From Geobacter sp. (lineage in GTDB: Bacteria; Desulfobacterota; Desulfuromonadia; Geobacterales; DSM-12255): a stretch of 9,718 bases of DNA. Each line of letters starts with the position of its first letter. The first letter of the stretch is position 1. The notes beneath the pieces were generated by a model. It was given only the letters and a program-made list of their open reading frames with translations, ran no database searches and was not told where the DNA came from. Of this stretch, positions 1 through 6,592 are shown in pieces. The translations under genes were made by a program, and so were the position numbers. The stretch covers positions 1-9,718 of the forward strand of contig VEOV01000135.1 of assembly GCA_012026855.1 (NCBI GenBank), given 5' to 3'.

Positions 1-935
1 ACCTGGAAGTCATCATGCCGGGCTACACCCATCTGCAGACCGCCCAACCGATCCTCTTCAGCCACCACATGCTGGCCTACGTGGAGATGTTCAGCCGTGA
101 CCGGGGCCGGATGGAGGACTGCCAGCGCCGTCTCAACCAGCTCCCCCTGGGTGCCGGAGCCCTGGCCGGGACCACCTTCCCCATTGACCGGGAGTATGTG
201 GCCGAACTGCTGGAGTTTGACGGCGTAACCCGCAACTCCCTGGATTCGGTCTCCGACCGGGACTTTGCCCTGGAGTTCATGTCCGCCGCCTCCATCCTGA
301 TGATGCACCTGTCACGCTTCTCCGAAGAGCTGATCATCTGGTCCACCAGCGAATTCAAGTTCATCGACCTGTCCGACGGCTTCTGTACCGGTTCCTCCAT
401 CATGCCCCAGAAGAAGAACCCGGACGTCCCCGAACTGGTACGGGGCAAGACCGGCCGGGTCTACGGCAACCTGATGGCCCTGCTGACGGTGATGAAAGCG
501 CTGCCGCTGGCCTACAACAAGGATATGCAGGACGACAAGGAGCCGCTGTTCGACACCATTGACACGGTCAAGGGTTCGCTGAAGATCTTTGCCGACATGA
601 TCCGCGAAATGAAAGTCAACGCCGCCAACATGCGCGCTGCCGCGGCCAAGGGGTTCTCCACCGCCACCGACGTGGCCGACTACCTGGTGCGCCAGGGGAT
701 GCCGTTCCGCGATGCCCACGAGGTCGTGGGGAAATCGGTGGCCTACTGCCTGAATAACGGCAAGGACCTGCCGGAGCTGACCATGGACGAGTGGCGGTCA
801 TTTTCCGACAAGATCGGCGCGGAGATCTACGACTCCATCACCCTGGAGGCGAGCGTCAATGCCCGCAAAGCGACCGGCGGCACGGCCCTGGAGTGTGTCA
901 AGCGGGAGATCGAGCGTCTCAAGGCCGCAAGATGA
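1..935 (+). CDS. argH: argininosuccinate lyase, 5'-truncated by window edge
   Basis: Cytoplasmic enzyme that splits argininosuccinate into arginine and fumarate, the last step of arginine synthesis. The frame is open from base 3, so the apparent ATG at 15 is internal: it belongs to the family motif MPGYTHLQ, whose Thr and His act in catalysis. About 310 residues are visible; the family is usually near 460, so roughly the first third lies outside the window. The fumarase/aspartase-superfamily signature GSSIMPQKKNP is intact at bases 390-422, including the paired serines of the flexible catalytic loop. The C-terminal part (VNARKATGGTA) also reads as a normal ArgH end. The stop TGA at 933-935 overlaps the next gene's ATG, so the two are probably co-transcribed and translationally coupled. 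Confidence 0.97.
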   Translation, partial: LEVIMPGYTHLQTAQPILFSHHMLAYVEMFSRDRGRMEDCQRRLNQLPLGAGALAGTTFPIDREYVAELLEFDGVTRNSLDSVSDRDFALEFMSAASILMMHLSRFSEELIIWSTSEFKFIDLSDGFCTGSSIMPQKKNPDVPELVRGKTGRVYGNLMALLTVMKALPLAYNKDMQDDKEPLFDTIDTVKGSLKIFADMIREMKVNAANMRAAAAKGFSTATDVADYLVRQGMPFRDAHEVVGKSVAYCLNNGKDLPELTMDEWRSFSDKIGAEIYDSITLEASVNARKATGGTALECVKREIERLKAAR

Positions 936-1684
936 ACAGACTGCTGCTCCCCCTCATACTGTCCCTGATCATTGCCGGCTGCGGCCGCAAGGGCCCGCTG
1001 CTACCGCCGGAAGCGCTGGTGCCGGCGGAGGTCAGCAGCCTCGCCGTACAGCAGAAGGGGGAGGAGCTACAGATTATCTGGAGTGCGCCCGGCAAGGAGA
1101 AGAGCGGCCGCCCCCTGAAGGACCTGGCCGGGTTCCGGCTGCAGAAGCGGGAGGTGCGCGGCGACAGCAGTGACTGCGCGGCCTGCGGCGAATCCTGGCT
1201 GCTGCTGAAAACCGTTGACCTGGACACGCCGGACCCGGCGGGGCGAAGCAACGGCACGTTCATCTATCGTGACCGGGTGCCGGCCGGGGCTGCCAGCCAG
1301 TACCGGCTGCTTGCCTACAGCAGAAGCGGCGGGGTCAGCAGTCCGGCCACCTCCAAAATCATCACCATGCAACCGGCCCTGGCGCCCCCTGCCCTGACCC
1401 TGACCGTACTGCCTGGTTCCATCGGCGCCAGTCTCGCCTTCACACCCCCAAAAGGGGGGACACTCAAGGGGTACAACATCTACCGGCGCACCCCCGACGC
1501 CCCCATGCCAGTCATCCCTTACGCAGCAGCACCGCAGTCCGGTGCCTGGGAGGATAAGCAGGTCAGTTTCGACCGCAGCTACCTTTACGCGGCAACCGCC
1601 CTGGTGGCAATTGGCGGGGAAATCGTGGAGAGCAGTCCCTCTGCCGAAGCCTCTATCCTCTTTTCTCTGCAGGAACTTCGCTAA
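932..1684 (+). CDS. outer-membrane lipoprotein with LptM-like N terminus and Fn3-like domains
   Basis: A 250-residue predicted lipoprotein. Residues 1-17 form a lipoprotein signal (Met-Asn-Arg, a leucine/isoleucine-rich core, lipobox I-A-G-C) with the lipidated cysteine at 17. The +2 residue is Gly, which favours the outer membrane. The mature protein begins CGRKGPLLPPE, which matches the short LptM/YifL-type lipoprotein motif (CGxKGPL); in other proteobacteria such genes sit next to lysA or dapF. Unlike LptM, it continues for over 200 residues. Two segments (about 31-146 and 152-244) have the look of fibronectin-III domains (LQIIWSAP, GFRLQKR; ASLAFTPP, GYNIYRR). A Cys-x-x-Cys pair occurs at 82-85. 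The start at 932 is chosen because it overlaps the argH stop as ATGA and gives the signal peptide; an upstream in-frame ATG at 791 would add an argH-shadow leader. The molecular role is unknown; the domain calls are by eye. Confidence 0.88.
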   Translation: MNRLLLPLILSLIIAGCGRKGPLLPPEALVPAEVSSLAVQQKGEELQIIWSAPGKEKSGRPLKDLAGFRLQKREVRGDSSDCAACGESWLLLKTVDLDTPDPAGRSNGTFIYRDRVPAGAASQYRLLAYSRSGGVSSPATSKIITMQPALAPPALTLTVLPGSIGASLAFTPPKGGTLKGYNIYRRTPDAPMPVIPYAAAPQSGAWEDKQVSFDRSYLYAATALVAIGGEIVESSPSAEASILFSLQELR

Positions 1685-1719
1685 GGGAGACCCTAAGCCC
1701 CTCTATTCAGTTGAATCTT

Positions 1720-1748
1720 TTGACTTTTGCCGAATGTCGTGATAGAAA
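1720..1748 (+). promoter_or_regulatory. possible sigma-70 type promoter
   Basis: TTGACT (1720-1725) and TAGAAA (1743-1748) are separated by 17 bases, matching 5 of 6 and 4 of 6 consensus positions. It lies in an AT-rich gap between the lipoprotein gene and the metallo-hydrolase gene, about 107 bases before the preferred start of the latter. It would give the metallo-hydrolase and dapA genes a start independent of argH. Pattern match only. Confidence 0.4.
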
Positions 1749-1855
1749 AAAACACTTTTATCCGCGCTTTTTGTTGAGTTAATCATTTTCAACCGGCGGA
1801 TAGGGAGTTTTTGCCGAAAAATCGGTCGCACAGCTTCGTTATTCAAAAGGAAGCC

Positions 1856-3334
1856 ATGAACATAACCAGCGGCATTTCAGTCAAGGTACTGGGCGATTAC
1901 GGACCTTTTTCCCGGATCGGCAAGAGTATCGGCTATCAGGTGACCATCGGCGAGAGCTGCTACCTGGTGGACTGCGGTTCACCGGTCTTCCAGAAGTTCG
2001 GCGGCCACGGGCTGAAACAGATCAAGGGGCTGATCATCACCCACTGCCACGACGATCACAAACGCTGGTTTTCCGACTTCGCCCTCTTCAACAAATATGC
2101 TCCTGACGTGAATCACAAGCTGCACCTGATGACCTCGGAGCGGATCAACAGCGGCCTGGTGGAATCATCGCTCCAGGCATTGGCCATGAGTCTGGCCTTT
2201 GACTGCAAGCAGGTGGTGGAAATCCCCTACGAAGAATATGTGGATTTCACCGCCATCGCCGCCCGCCCCAAGTACCGCATCGCGCAACTCGCCGAAGCTC
2301 CGGGGGTGTCACGGCTAGCAGTGGTCGATAACGCCAACAGGGTTGTCCCGGCAGACTTGGCCAAGATCTTCATCGGCACCAGCGGCGTCCCCCGCATGCT
2401 CTTCAAAGACCCCCCTTCCGGAGAATGGGTCGAACCGGAGAGTTTCTACCCGTTCTCCTCGCCGGTTTTTTACGATGAAAACTGGCAGCCGCTCCGGGAT
2501 GCGGAGGGGTTCACCATCGAGGCGATCAATGCCCCGGTCTGGCACGGCGTACCGAGCATCGGCGTAAAATTCTCCACCGGCAGCGACACGGTCATCTTCA
2601 GCGCCGACACCAACCATGACCTGGAGCTGTGGCAGGAGCTGTACCAGACAAAGATCCCCCAGCAGCGCCGGCTCAGCGACAGCCAGTTTGCCGCAGCCAG
2701 CGTCATTGAGGGGGACATCAACGATTACATCGAGCGGATCTGGAGCGCAGAGCGCTACCAGGATGCCATCAAGGCCTTCACCACCGGCATCACCATTCAC
2801 GATATCGCCATCAGGAAGAGCGTTGTCCATACCGACTACCGGCGGCTGGAGCATACCACCCTGGACATGAACCGGACGATCCTCACCCACAGCCCGGACA
2901 AGATGACCTCGGCGTGGCGTCTGAGCGAAGCGGAGAAAGAGTTTTTCATTACCGGCAACACCCTGATGGAAGTTGTGGCCGGCCAACCCCTGCCGGTGAT
3001 CGGCGACTTCTTTCACAAGGAGGATGGCCGCTACTTTGTCTGCTTCAGGAGTGCGCAGGGGGAATACGCCATCTATGAGCAGGACAAGGTGCTGAGCCTG
3101 TGCATTGACCAGTTTCGCGGCCTCGATGGCCAACTGGTGGACCGGGTGGAGATCTACGAGGATATCAGCGGACAGTACTTCCCCCGGCTTTCCCGGGAGG
3201 AGACATTCTACCGCAAACGCCCGGACGGCAGGGTCGAGCTGGTGGCATATGATGACAACGGCAGCAGCGGCAGGCTGGTAGCAGACCAGAGACCACGCCT
3301 GACCGAAGAATTCATCCAGAGACAGAAACAGTGA
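1856..3334 (+). CDS. metallo-beta-lactamase-fold hydrolase, substrate unknown
   Basis: A 492-residue protein of the metallo-beta-lactamase superfamily, probably a soluble metal-dependent hydrolase; I do not recognise a named subfamily. Numbering from the ATG at 1856, the metal-binding HxHxDH motif is H63-C-H65-D66-D67-H68 (ITHCHDDH). Likely further ligands are H230 (VWHGVP), D251 (FSADTNHD) and H345 (ILTHSPDKM), in the usual order for the fold. It is much longer than a minimal ~250-residue domain: there is a large middle insertion, and the last ~100 residues look like a separate beta-rich domain (RYFVCFRSAQGEYAIYEQD). No signal peptide or membrane segment is visible. The ATG at 1856 is preferred because AGGA lies 4 bases upstream and the fold starts right after it; a TTG at 1811 preceded by GGGAG would add 15 residues and cannot be excluded. 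It lies 60 bases before dapA, in the slot where lysA would be expected. Confidence 0.85.
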   Translation: MNITSGISVKVLGDYGPFSRIGKSIGYQVTIGESCYLVDCGSPVFQKFGGHGLKQIKGLIITHCHDDHKRWFSDFALFNKYAPDVNHKLHLMTSERINSGLVESSLQALAMSLAFDCKQVVEIPYEEYVDFTAIAARPKYRIAQLAEAPGVSRLAVVDNANRVVPADLAKIFIGTSGVPRMLFKDPPSGEWVEPESFYPFSSPVFYDENWQPLRDAEGFTIEAINAPVWHGVPSIGVKFSTGSDTVIFSADTNHDLELWQELYQTKIPQQRRLSDSQFAAASVIEGDINDYIERIWSAERYQDAIKAFTTGITIHDIAIRKSVVHTDYRRLEHTTLDMNRTILTHSPDKMTSAWRLSEAEKEFFITGNTLMEVVAGQPLPVIGDFFHKEDGRYFVCFRSAQGEYAIYEQDKVLSLCIDQFRGLDGQLVDRVEIYEDISGQYFPRLSREETFYRKRPDGRVELVAYDDNGSSGRLVADQRPRLTEEFIQRQKQ

Positions 3335-3345
3335 ACATAAAACTG

Positions 3346-3377
3346 CCGCTTGCCAATCAACGCAGATCGGTAAGCGG
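3346..3377 (+). promoter_or_regulatory. hairpin in the dapA leader
   Basis: CCGCTTGCC (3346-3354) pairs with GGTAAGCGG (3369-3377): nine base pairs, one of them G-U in RNA, with a 14-base loop. It fills most of the 60-base gap before dapA and ends only a few bases before the dapA ribosome binding site (AAGGGGGA, around 3381-3388). No U-tract follows, so it is not a standard terminator. It might protect the 5' end of a processed transcript or tune dapA translation; the function is inference. Confidence 0.4.
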
Positions 3378-3394
3378 AACAAGGGGGATTTACC

Positions 3395-4267
3395 ATGTTT
3401 AAAGGAAGCATTGTCGCCATAGTGACACCATTCAACAACGGCGCGGTCGATGAGCAGAAACTGCGCGAGCTGGTCGATTTCCAGATCGACAACGGCACCG
3501 ATGCCATCGTCGCCTGCGGCACCACCGGCGAGTCATCCACCCTGGACAACGAAGAGCATCTCAATGTCATCAAAATCGTCTTCGAGCAGGCCAAAGGACG
3601 GGTTCCGGTCATTGCCGGCACCGGCTCCAACTCCACTGCCGAGGCCATCAACCTGACCCGCGAAGCCAAAGAGATCGGCGTGGCCGGCGTGCTGCTGGTG
3701 ACCCCGTACTACAACAAGCCGACCCAGGATGGTCTCTACCGCCACTACATGGCCATCGCCGATGCGGTGGAGATTCCCCAGATCCTCTACAACGTACCGG
3801 GCCGTACCGGCGTCAACATGCTCCCCGAGACCGTTGCCCGGCTCGCCAAGCACAAGAACATCGTCGCCATCAAGGAGGCCACCGGCTCCCTGCAGCAGGC
3901 GTCCGAGATCATCGCCCTCTGCGGCAGCCAGATCGACGTCTTCTCCGGCGACGACTTCATCACCTTCCCGATGATGGCCTGCGGCGCCGTGGGGATCATC
4001 TCCGTGCTGGCCAACATCATGCCCAAAGAGGTCGGTGACCTGACCGACGCCTTCTTCGCCGGCGACCTGGCCAAAGCCCGCCAGATCCACCTGGACACCC
4101 TGAAGATAGGCAATGCCATGTTCATGGAGAGCAACCCGATCCCGGTCAAGACCGCCCTCGGCCTCATGGGCAAGTGCCGCGACGAAGTCCGCCTGCCGCT
4201 GTGCGAAATGAGCGCCGGAAATAAGGCGAAGCTGGCTGACATCATGAAAGAGTACAAACTGATTTAG
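3395..4267 (+). CDS. dapA: 4-hydroxy-tetrahydrodipicolinate synthase
   Basis: Condenses pyruvate with aspartate semialdehyde, the first committed step to diaminopimelate and lysine; cytoplasmic, normally a tetramer of TIM barrels. The 290 residues match the usual family length. Catalytic residues are all visible: T43-T44 in CGTTGESSTL, Y105-Y106, Y132 in LYNVPGRTG, R137, and the Schiff-base lysine K160 in VAIKEATGS. Most positions that bind the feedback inhibitor lysine in the E. coli enzyme are kept here (S47, H55, N79, E83, Y105 by one-residue offset), while the position equivalent to E. coli H53 is Asn52. The enzyme may therefore be lysine-sensitive, but this is inference. The start ATG has the strong site AAGGGGGA a few bases upstream. 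Confidence 0.98.
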   Translation: MFKGSIVAIVTPFNNGAVDEQKLRELVDFQIDNGTDAIVACGTTGESSTLDNEEHLNVIKIVFEQAKGRVPVIAGTGSNSTAEAINLTREAKEIGVAGVLLVTPYYNKPTQDGLYRHYMAIADAVEIPQILYNVPGRTGVNMLPETVARLAKHKNIVAIKEATGSLQQASEIIALCGSQIDVFSGDDFITFPMMACGAVGIISVLANIMPKEVGDLTDAFFAGDLAKARQIHLDTLKIGNAMFMESNPIPVKTALGLMGKCRDEVRLPLCEMSAGNKAKLADIMKEYKLI

Positions 4268-4290
4268 GCAGGATCAGGCAACACTATTTA

Positions 4291-4353
4291 GCCTCAAGAT
4301 TACCTCAAGATTTCCAATCTTTTGTTGCTGTAATCGTGAAGTAATCGTGAGGC
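4291..4353. repeat. imperfect inverted repeat (hairpin) between dapA and dapB
   Basis: A 22-base left arm (4291-4312) is complementary to a right arm (4332-4353) at 19 of 22 positions, with a 19-base loop. Each arm is itself a near tandem duplication (CCTCAAGATT twice on the left, GTAATCGTGA twice on the right), so the element is built from four copies of one ~10-base unit, two in each direction. A small stem GGCA-AAA-TGCC follows directly at 4351-4361. It sits in the 130-base gap upstream of dapB and could be a protein-binding site, an attenuator or an mRNA stability element. No U-tract is seen. Confidence 0.6.
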
Positions 4354-4397
4354 AAAATGCCTTTGGATTAACCCATTACTGCGTTATGAGGTTCAAA

Positions 4398-5198
4398 ATG
4401 ATAAAAGTAGCTGTCTGCGGTGCCGCTGGCCGCATGGGTCAGAGAATCATCGTTGCCGCCAAGGAGGCCGGTTGTGAAATCTCCGGCGCCCTCGAGCGTC
4501 CCGGTCACGAACTGGTCGGCCAGGACGCCGGCCTTATCGCCGGGTGCGGCAAGCTGGACGTCGCCATCTCCGACGACCTGAACGCCGTGGTTGCCGGTTG
4601 CGACGTGCTCATCGACTTCACCACCCCCACGGTCTCCCTGAAGAACCTTGAGGTCTGTTCCCTGAAAAAGAAATCCATCGTCATCGGCTCCACCGGTTTC
4701 ACCCCGGAGCAGCGCGCCCTGGCGGTTGAACTGGCCCGGGAGATCCCGGCGGTACTGGCCCCCAACATGAGCGTCGGGGTCAACGTCTGCTTCAAGGTAC
4801 TGAAGGATGTGGCCAAGACCCTGGGTGACGACTTCGACGTGGAAATCGTCGAGCTGCACCACAACAAGAAAAAGGACTCCCCCTCCGGCACCGCGGTGCG
4901 CATGGGTGAAGTGGTGGCCGAGGCCCTGGGCAGGGACTACAACAAGGTGGCCAACTACCACCGGGAAGGGATCTGCGGCGAGCGGACCAAGGAAGAGATC
5001 GGCATGCAGACCGTGCGCGGCGGCGACATCATCGGCGAGCACACCGTCTACTTCATCGGCCAGGGGGAACGGATCGAAATCTCCCACCGGGCCATGACCA
5101 GGGACATGTTCTCCCGCGGCTCGGTACGGGCAGCCAAGTGGATTGTCGGCAAGGCGCCGGGACTCTATGATATGCAGGACGTTTTAGGTTTAAAATAA
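4398..5198 (+). CDS. dapB: 4-hydroxy-tetrahydrodipicolinate reductase
   Basis: Reduces the DapA product with NAD(P)H to tetrahydrodipicolinate, which DapL then aminates. The ATG at 4398 gives 266 residues, typical for the family, and is preceded by GAGGT at 4388-4392, five bases upstream. A longer GTG start at 4347 would lie inside the upstream hairpin and is rejected. The Rossmann motif VCGAAGRMG is at residues 6-14. The substrate and catalytic motif VELHHNKKKDSPSGTA spans 151-166, with His154, His155 and Lys158 in the catalytic positions. The conserved C-terminal GERIEISHRA is present. The stop TAA (5196-5198) lies in the outer arm of the following foldback element. Confidence 0.98.
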   Translation: MIKVAVCGAAGRMGQRIIVAAKEAGCEISGALERPGHELVGQDAGLIAGCGKLDVAISDDLNAVVAGCDVLIDFTTPTVSLKNLEVCSLKKKSIVIGSTGFTPEQRALAVELAREIPAVLAPNMSVGVNVCFKVLKDVAKTLGDDFDVEIVELHHNKKKDSPSGTAVRMGEVVAEALGRDYNKVANYHREGICGERTKEEIGMQTVRGGDIIGEHTVYFIGQGERIEISHRAMTRDMFSRGSVRAAKWIVGKAPGLYDMQDVLGLK

Positions 5199-5314
5199 AC
5201 AGTTCTTTTTCGCCCTGGCGGCGTAAGTCTTCAGAGCCGGTTGTGCGGCGTAGCGCTGCTACGCCTCCGCCCTGCTCCTCGACAGCCTTGCCAGGACAAA
5301 AAATTCCTCGTTTA
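5196..5314. repeat. foldback element after dapB (REP/MITE-like)
   Basis: An imperfect inverted structure of about 120 bp. The outer arms pair TAAAC (5196-5200) with GTTTA (5310-5314), a T-run around 5206-5210 with an A-run around 5298-5303, and CCTGGC (5214-5219) with GCCAGG (5290-5295). The core is a perfect 8-bp stem GGCGTAGC/GCTACGCC (5247-5254, 5258-5265) with a 3-base loop. The middle of the arms pairs poorly. It carries no ORF and resembles dispersed intergenic palindromes. It overlaps the dapB stop codon, so insertion or growth of the element reached the exact end of the gene. It could act as a transcription barrier or an mRNA 3' protector; copy number elsewhere is unknown. Confidence 0.55.
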
Positions 5315-5406
5315 CAGTTACAACAATTAAGAACTGCCGCTCTGCGGCATTTCGCCATATTGGTAGACCTGTTGTGCAGCACCATCAATTGTAAAAGGAG
5401 AGTGCC

Positions 5407-6045
5407 ATGAAAAAGCTTGTCAGTCTGCTGCTCACAATGCTCGTCGTCATGCTGCTTGCACCGCTCTGTTTTGCCGAGATGCGCACCTACGAAACCAATT
5501 ACGGCACCATGAAGCTCAACTTCAACGGCTACTACGTCAGCGGCACCTACACCCATCAGAATGGCACCCTTGAAGGGACGTTTGACAACAACATCGTCAC
5601 CGGTGTCTGGCACCAGAACAACGGCAAGGGCGCCGTGATCATGAACTTCTCCCCTGACCTCTCCAGCTTCGATGCCAAATGGAGCTACGCAGGGGAGCAC
5701 GACTGGCGCGGCGGCTGGAGCGGCAGCCAGCGGGGCTCCGGCGCCCGTCACGAAGCACCGCCCCAGTCATCGTCCTATGACTCGTTCAAGCGTTCCTACA
5801 ACACCGATTACGGCGCCATGACCCTGAACTTCAATGGCGACACCGTGACCGGTAAATATACCCATGCCAACGGCCGGATCAAAGGGACCCTGAACGGCAA
5901 CATCCTCTCCGGCACCTGGACCCAGGACAACGGCAGCGGCGCTTTCCGCTTCGAATTCGAGGATGGCTTCGAATCTTTCCAGGGGAAATGGAACTACAAG
6001 GGTGAGAGGTCCATGAACAGCGGCTGGAACGGTACGCCGAAATAG
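5407..6045 (+). CDS. secreted two-repeat beta-rich protein, function unknown
   Basis: A 212-residue protein with a clear Sec signal: MKKL, a hydrophobic core, and a probable cleavage after the Ala in LCFA, giving a mature protein starting EMRTYE. The mature part is two copies of one ~80-residue unit, residues about 28-107 and 131-210, joined by a Gly/Ser/Pro-rich linker. The copies are roughly half identical and share landmarks such as YGxMxLNFNG, GxYTHxNG, GTxxxN, GxW and W-x-Y-x-G-E. The short alternating strands with repeated G-x-W/Y turns suggest a beta-sheet fold, loosely like MORN-type repeats, but I do not recognise the family. There are no catalytic motifs, and the only cysteine is in the signal. 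It has an excellent ribosome binding site (AGGAG, 5396-5400, 6 bases before the ATG). It lies between two palindromic elements inside the dap cluster and has no evident link to lysine synthesis. Confidence 0.85.
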   Translation: MKKLVSLLLTMLVVMLLAPLCFAEMRTYETNYGTMKLNFNGYYVSGTYTHQNGTLEGTFDNNIVTGVWHQNNGKGAVIMNFSPDLSSFDAKWSYAGEHDWRGGWSGSQRGSGARHEAPPQSSSYDSFKRSYNTDYGAMTLNFNGDTVTGKYTHANGRIKGTLNGNILSGTWTQDNGSGAFRFEFEDGFESFQGKWNYKGERSMNSGWNGTPK

Positions 6046-6055
6046 CTAAATGTAA

Positions 6056-6276
6056 TGTGACCGGGAAAACCGTCACTGATCAGTAAGTCCGTGGCAGGGG
6101 AAGTCGTATCGAACAAAAACAGCCGGGGCCCGTCGACTACCCCCTTTACCCTCCCATTCCGCAGACTGCTGAATGCCACAAGAGAACCGCTGAAGGTCGA
6201 GAAGCAGAGGCGTTGCAGTGAGAGACGATTTTCCCTGCCACGCATTCGACACTCTGTGACTATTTTCTCTGACACA
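6056..6276. repeat. long imperfect palindrome, ~220 bp, centred near 6166
   Basis: The stretch 6046-6342 has no convincing gene and holds this structure instead. Outer arms 6056-6076 and 6256-6276 are complementary at 16 of 21 positions. Inner arms 6090-6110 and 6222-6242 are complementary at 18 of 21. Nearer the centre, TCGAC (6133-6137) faces GTCGA (6196-6200), CATTC (6155-6159) faces GAATG (6171-6175), and GCAG faces CTGC at 6161-6169. All pairs share one centre at 6165-6166, so this is one diverged long inverted repeat. It begins about ten bases after the stop of the secreted repeat protein. It may be a MITE-like relic or a structured RNA. Confidence 0.6.
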
Positions 6277-6342
6277 CTGAATAGCAATGCCAGCGGCCCG
6301 AGCGCCGCGGCTCAACATACAATTGGAGGATGTACTTTCACG

Positions 6343-6582
6343 ATGGCAAAAATCAACGATAACTACCTGAAACTTAAAGCTGGCTACCTCTTTCCCGAAA
6401 TCGGTCGCCGCGTGCGCGAATTTTCCGCCGCCAACTTCGCCGACATGGGAGAGCGAATCGAGATCTCCCACCGCGCCATAACCCGTGATATATTCTCCCG
6501 CGGCTCGGTGCGGACCGCCCAGTGGGTGGTAGGGAAGAAGCAAGGGTTGTTCGACATGCAGGACCTGCTGGGACTCCGCTAG
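6343..6582 (+). pseudogene. in-frame chimera: dapL 5' end joined to dapB 3' end
   Basis: A 79-residue ORF made of two displaced gene ends. Residues 1-31 are identical to the first 31 of DapL in this window (start codon ATG here, GTG there). Residues 32-79 align without gaps to the last 48 residues including the C terminus of DapB, with 35 of 48 identical, including GERIEISHRA and FSRGSVR. The join at 6435/6436 falls at AACTTCGCC, a string that also occurs inside dapL (9478-9486), so short homology may have guided it. GGAGGA lies at 6325-6330, 12 bases before the ATG. The frame was also open from an ATG at 6091, but that part lies on the palindrome and looks unreal. Neither fragment can be catalytic: there is no PLP site and no Rossmann domain. 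It may still be translated and lead into the MBOAT gene 10 bases downstream. Confidence 0.88.
6344..6435 (+). repeat. 92-bp direct repeat of dapL 5' end, left copy
   Basis: Matches 9276-9367 at 90 of 92 bases; both differences are third-codon-position and silent (GGT/GGC, CGC/CGT). The similarity starts at the second base of the start codon and stops sharply after the codon for Asn31. Together with the right copy it brackets the displaced dapB tail and the two O-acetylation genes, a unit of 2932 bp. Confidence 0.95.
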
Positions 6583-6592
6583 TTTTTATTTT

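Noticed and set aside
791..931. Longer start for the lipoprotein gene within argH
   Set aside because: It overlaps argH out of frame and would bury the lipoprotein signal sequence; the ATGA overlap at 932 is the natural start.
1682..1697. AGGG-AGA-CCCT as a terminator after the lipoprotein gene
   Set aside because: A four-pair stem without a following T-run.
2315..3382. 355-residue open frame on the minus strand opposite the MBL gene
   Set aside because: It is a GC-codon shadow of the + strand gene, which has clear metal-binding motifs; the antisense product has no recognisable features.
4347..4397. GTG start for dapB at 4347
   Set aside because: It falls inside the right arm of the hairpin, adds 17 residues absent from the family, and the ATG at 4398 has a well-placed GAGGT.
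5335..5349. Stem TGCCGC-TCT-GCGGCA as a terminator
   Set aside because: Only six base pairs and just three T after it; too weak to call.
5358..5378. Possible sigma-54 promoter before the secreted repeat protein
   Set aside because: A TGG...GCA pattern is present but the GG and GC are 12 bases apart instead of 10.
6091..6342. Longer start (ATG at 6091) for the chimeric ORF
   Set aside because: The added 84 residues are low in recognisable content and lie on the palindrome; the dapL homology begins exactly at the ATG at 6343, which has GGAGGA upstream.
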